This document shows, in pieces, positions 21,102 to 21,208 of a DNA stretch of 21,208 nt; the first letter of the stretch is position 1; each line of letters begins with the position of its first letter. This DNA comes from a virus. The translations under genes and the position numbers were made by a program. The stretch spans positions 1 through 21,208 of IMG/VR virus record IMGVR_UViG_3300012936_002987; one strand, given 5' to 3'. Under the pieces are notes generated by a model. That model did not search any database. It saw only the letters and a program-made list of their open reading frames with translations, and had not been told where the DNA came from.

Positions 21102-21208
21102 ATGGACACATTCAAAGATCTTAATTCCGCCTTTTGCGAATCACTTGCGAAACTTAAGCGCAAAGGCTCAAACGTATCATCCCGCGGATCGAACCAAAGA
21201 GAGATGTT
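21102..21208 (+). CDS. Probable thymidylate-synthase-superfamily enzyme, N-terminal part (3' end outside window)
   Basis: ATG 21102 has GGAG five bases upstream, and the frame stays open to the right edge (35 codons). The visible sequence starts MDTFKDLNSAFCESLAKL and continues with VSSRGSNQREM. An N-terminal helix followed by a V-x-S-R-G-x-x-x-x-E strand is how phage thymidylate synthases and the related dCMP/dUMP hydroxymethylases begin. The piece is too short to tell which, or to check the catalytic Cys. With ThyX already present, a base-modifying hydroxymethylase is a plausible alternative. Family call is moderate; substrate is open. Confidence 0.5.
   Translation, partial: MDTFKDLNSAFCESLAKLKRKGSNVSSRGSNQREM

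Noticed and set aside
1-21208. Integration or mobile elements, CRISPR arrays, homing endonucleases, introns
   Set aside because: No direct-repeat array, transposase, integrase, HNH/GIY-YIG/LAGLIDADG motif, or split gene was found; dnaE, nrdJ and thyX, which are common intron or intein hosts, read through intact.

Overview
The window is a dense, single-strand block of a large tailed dsDNA phage genome: DNA replication, recombination, nucleotide and repair genes mixed with small accessory proteins. Every gene I can support reads on the + strand. Genes abut or overlap by 4-8 bases, almost all have a clear AGGAG-type ribosome binding site, and no gap reaches 300 bases (the largest is 12893-13055). 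I see no rRNA, tRNA, CRISPR array, insertion sequence, integrase or virion structural gene. The phage encodes its own C-family (bacterial PolIII-alpha-type) DNA polymerase. A ClpS adaptor points weakly to a Gram-negative-type host, since ClpS is rare in Firmicutes; this is inference. The base composition is moderately AT-rich and even throughout, with no obvious recently acquired island.

Layout. 2-4699: C-terminus of a likely ssDNA-binding protein, a RecA-type recombinase, a tagged small protein, a 5'-3' exonuclease and a DnaB/gp41-type helicase. 4692-7166: vitamin B12-dependent ribonucleotide reductase. 7298-7930: ClpP-like protease. 7961-8770: Dps/ferritin-like domain joined in frame to a tagged domain. 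8844-10346: a tagged protein, a peptidoglycan amidase (endolysin type) and another tagged protein. 10406-12892: D12-class adenine methyltransferase, a fifth tagged protein, flavin-dependent thymidylate synthase (ThyX) and a coiled-coil/membrane protein. 13056-14868: Fpg/Nei glycosylase with a zincless finger, an orphan Tudor-like mini-protein, a coiled-coil protein, ClpS and an unknown. 14989-16149: small proteins, two of them membrane proteins. 16203-19805: DnaE. 19837-21033: C5-cytosine methyltransferase. 21102 to the edge: start of a probable thymidylate-synthase-superfamily enzyme.

How it fits together. SSB, recombinase, exonuclease, helicase and DnaE form a replication/recombination core. 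NrdJ, ThyX and the last gene feed and perhaps modify its nucleotides. Two orphan methyltransferases and the glycosylase mark and repair the DNA. ClpP and ClpS could act on host regulated proteolysis.

The most unusual signal is a short basic amphipathic N-terminal tag (consensus about M-K-[IL]-x-K-x-Q-L-[RK]-[RK]-I-I-R-E-E) on five otherwise unrelated small proteins. Each tag is followed by an [LI]-x-E site with a small residue after it. That resembles the capsid-targeting peptides of T4 internal proteins that the prohead protease removes, so these may be proteins carried in the head and injected with the DNA. A second signal is a recurring promoter (TTGTAA, 17-18 bases, then a TATA-like -10 often preceded by GAG), sometimes nested in or directly behind terminators.
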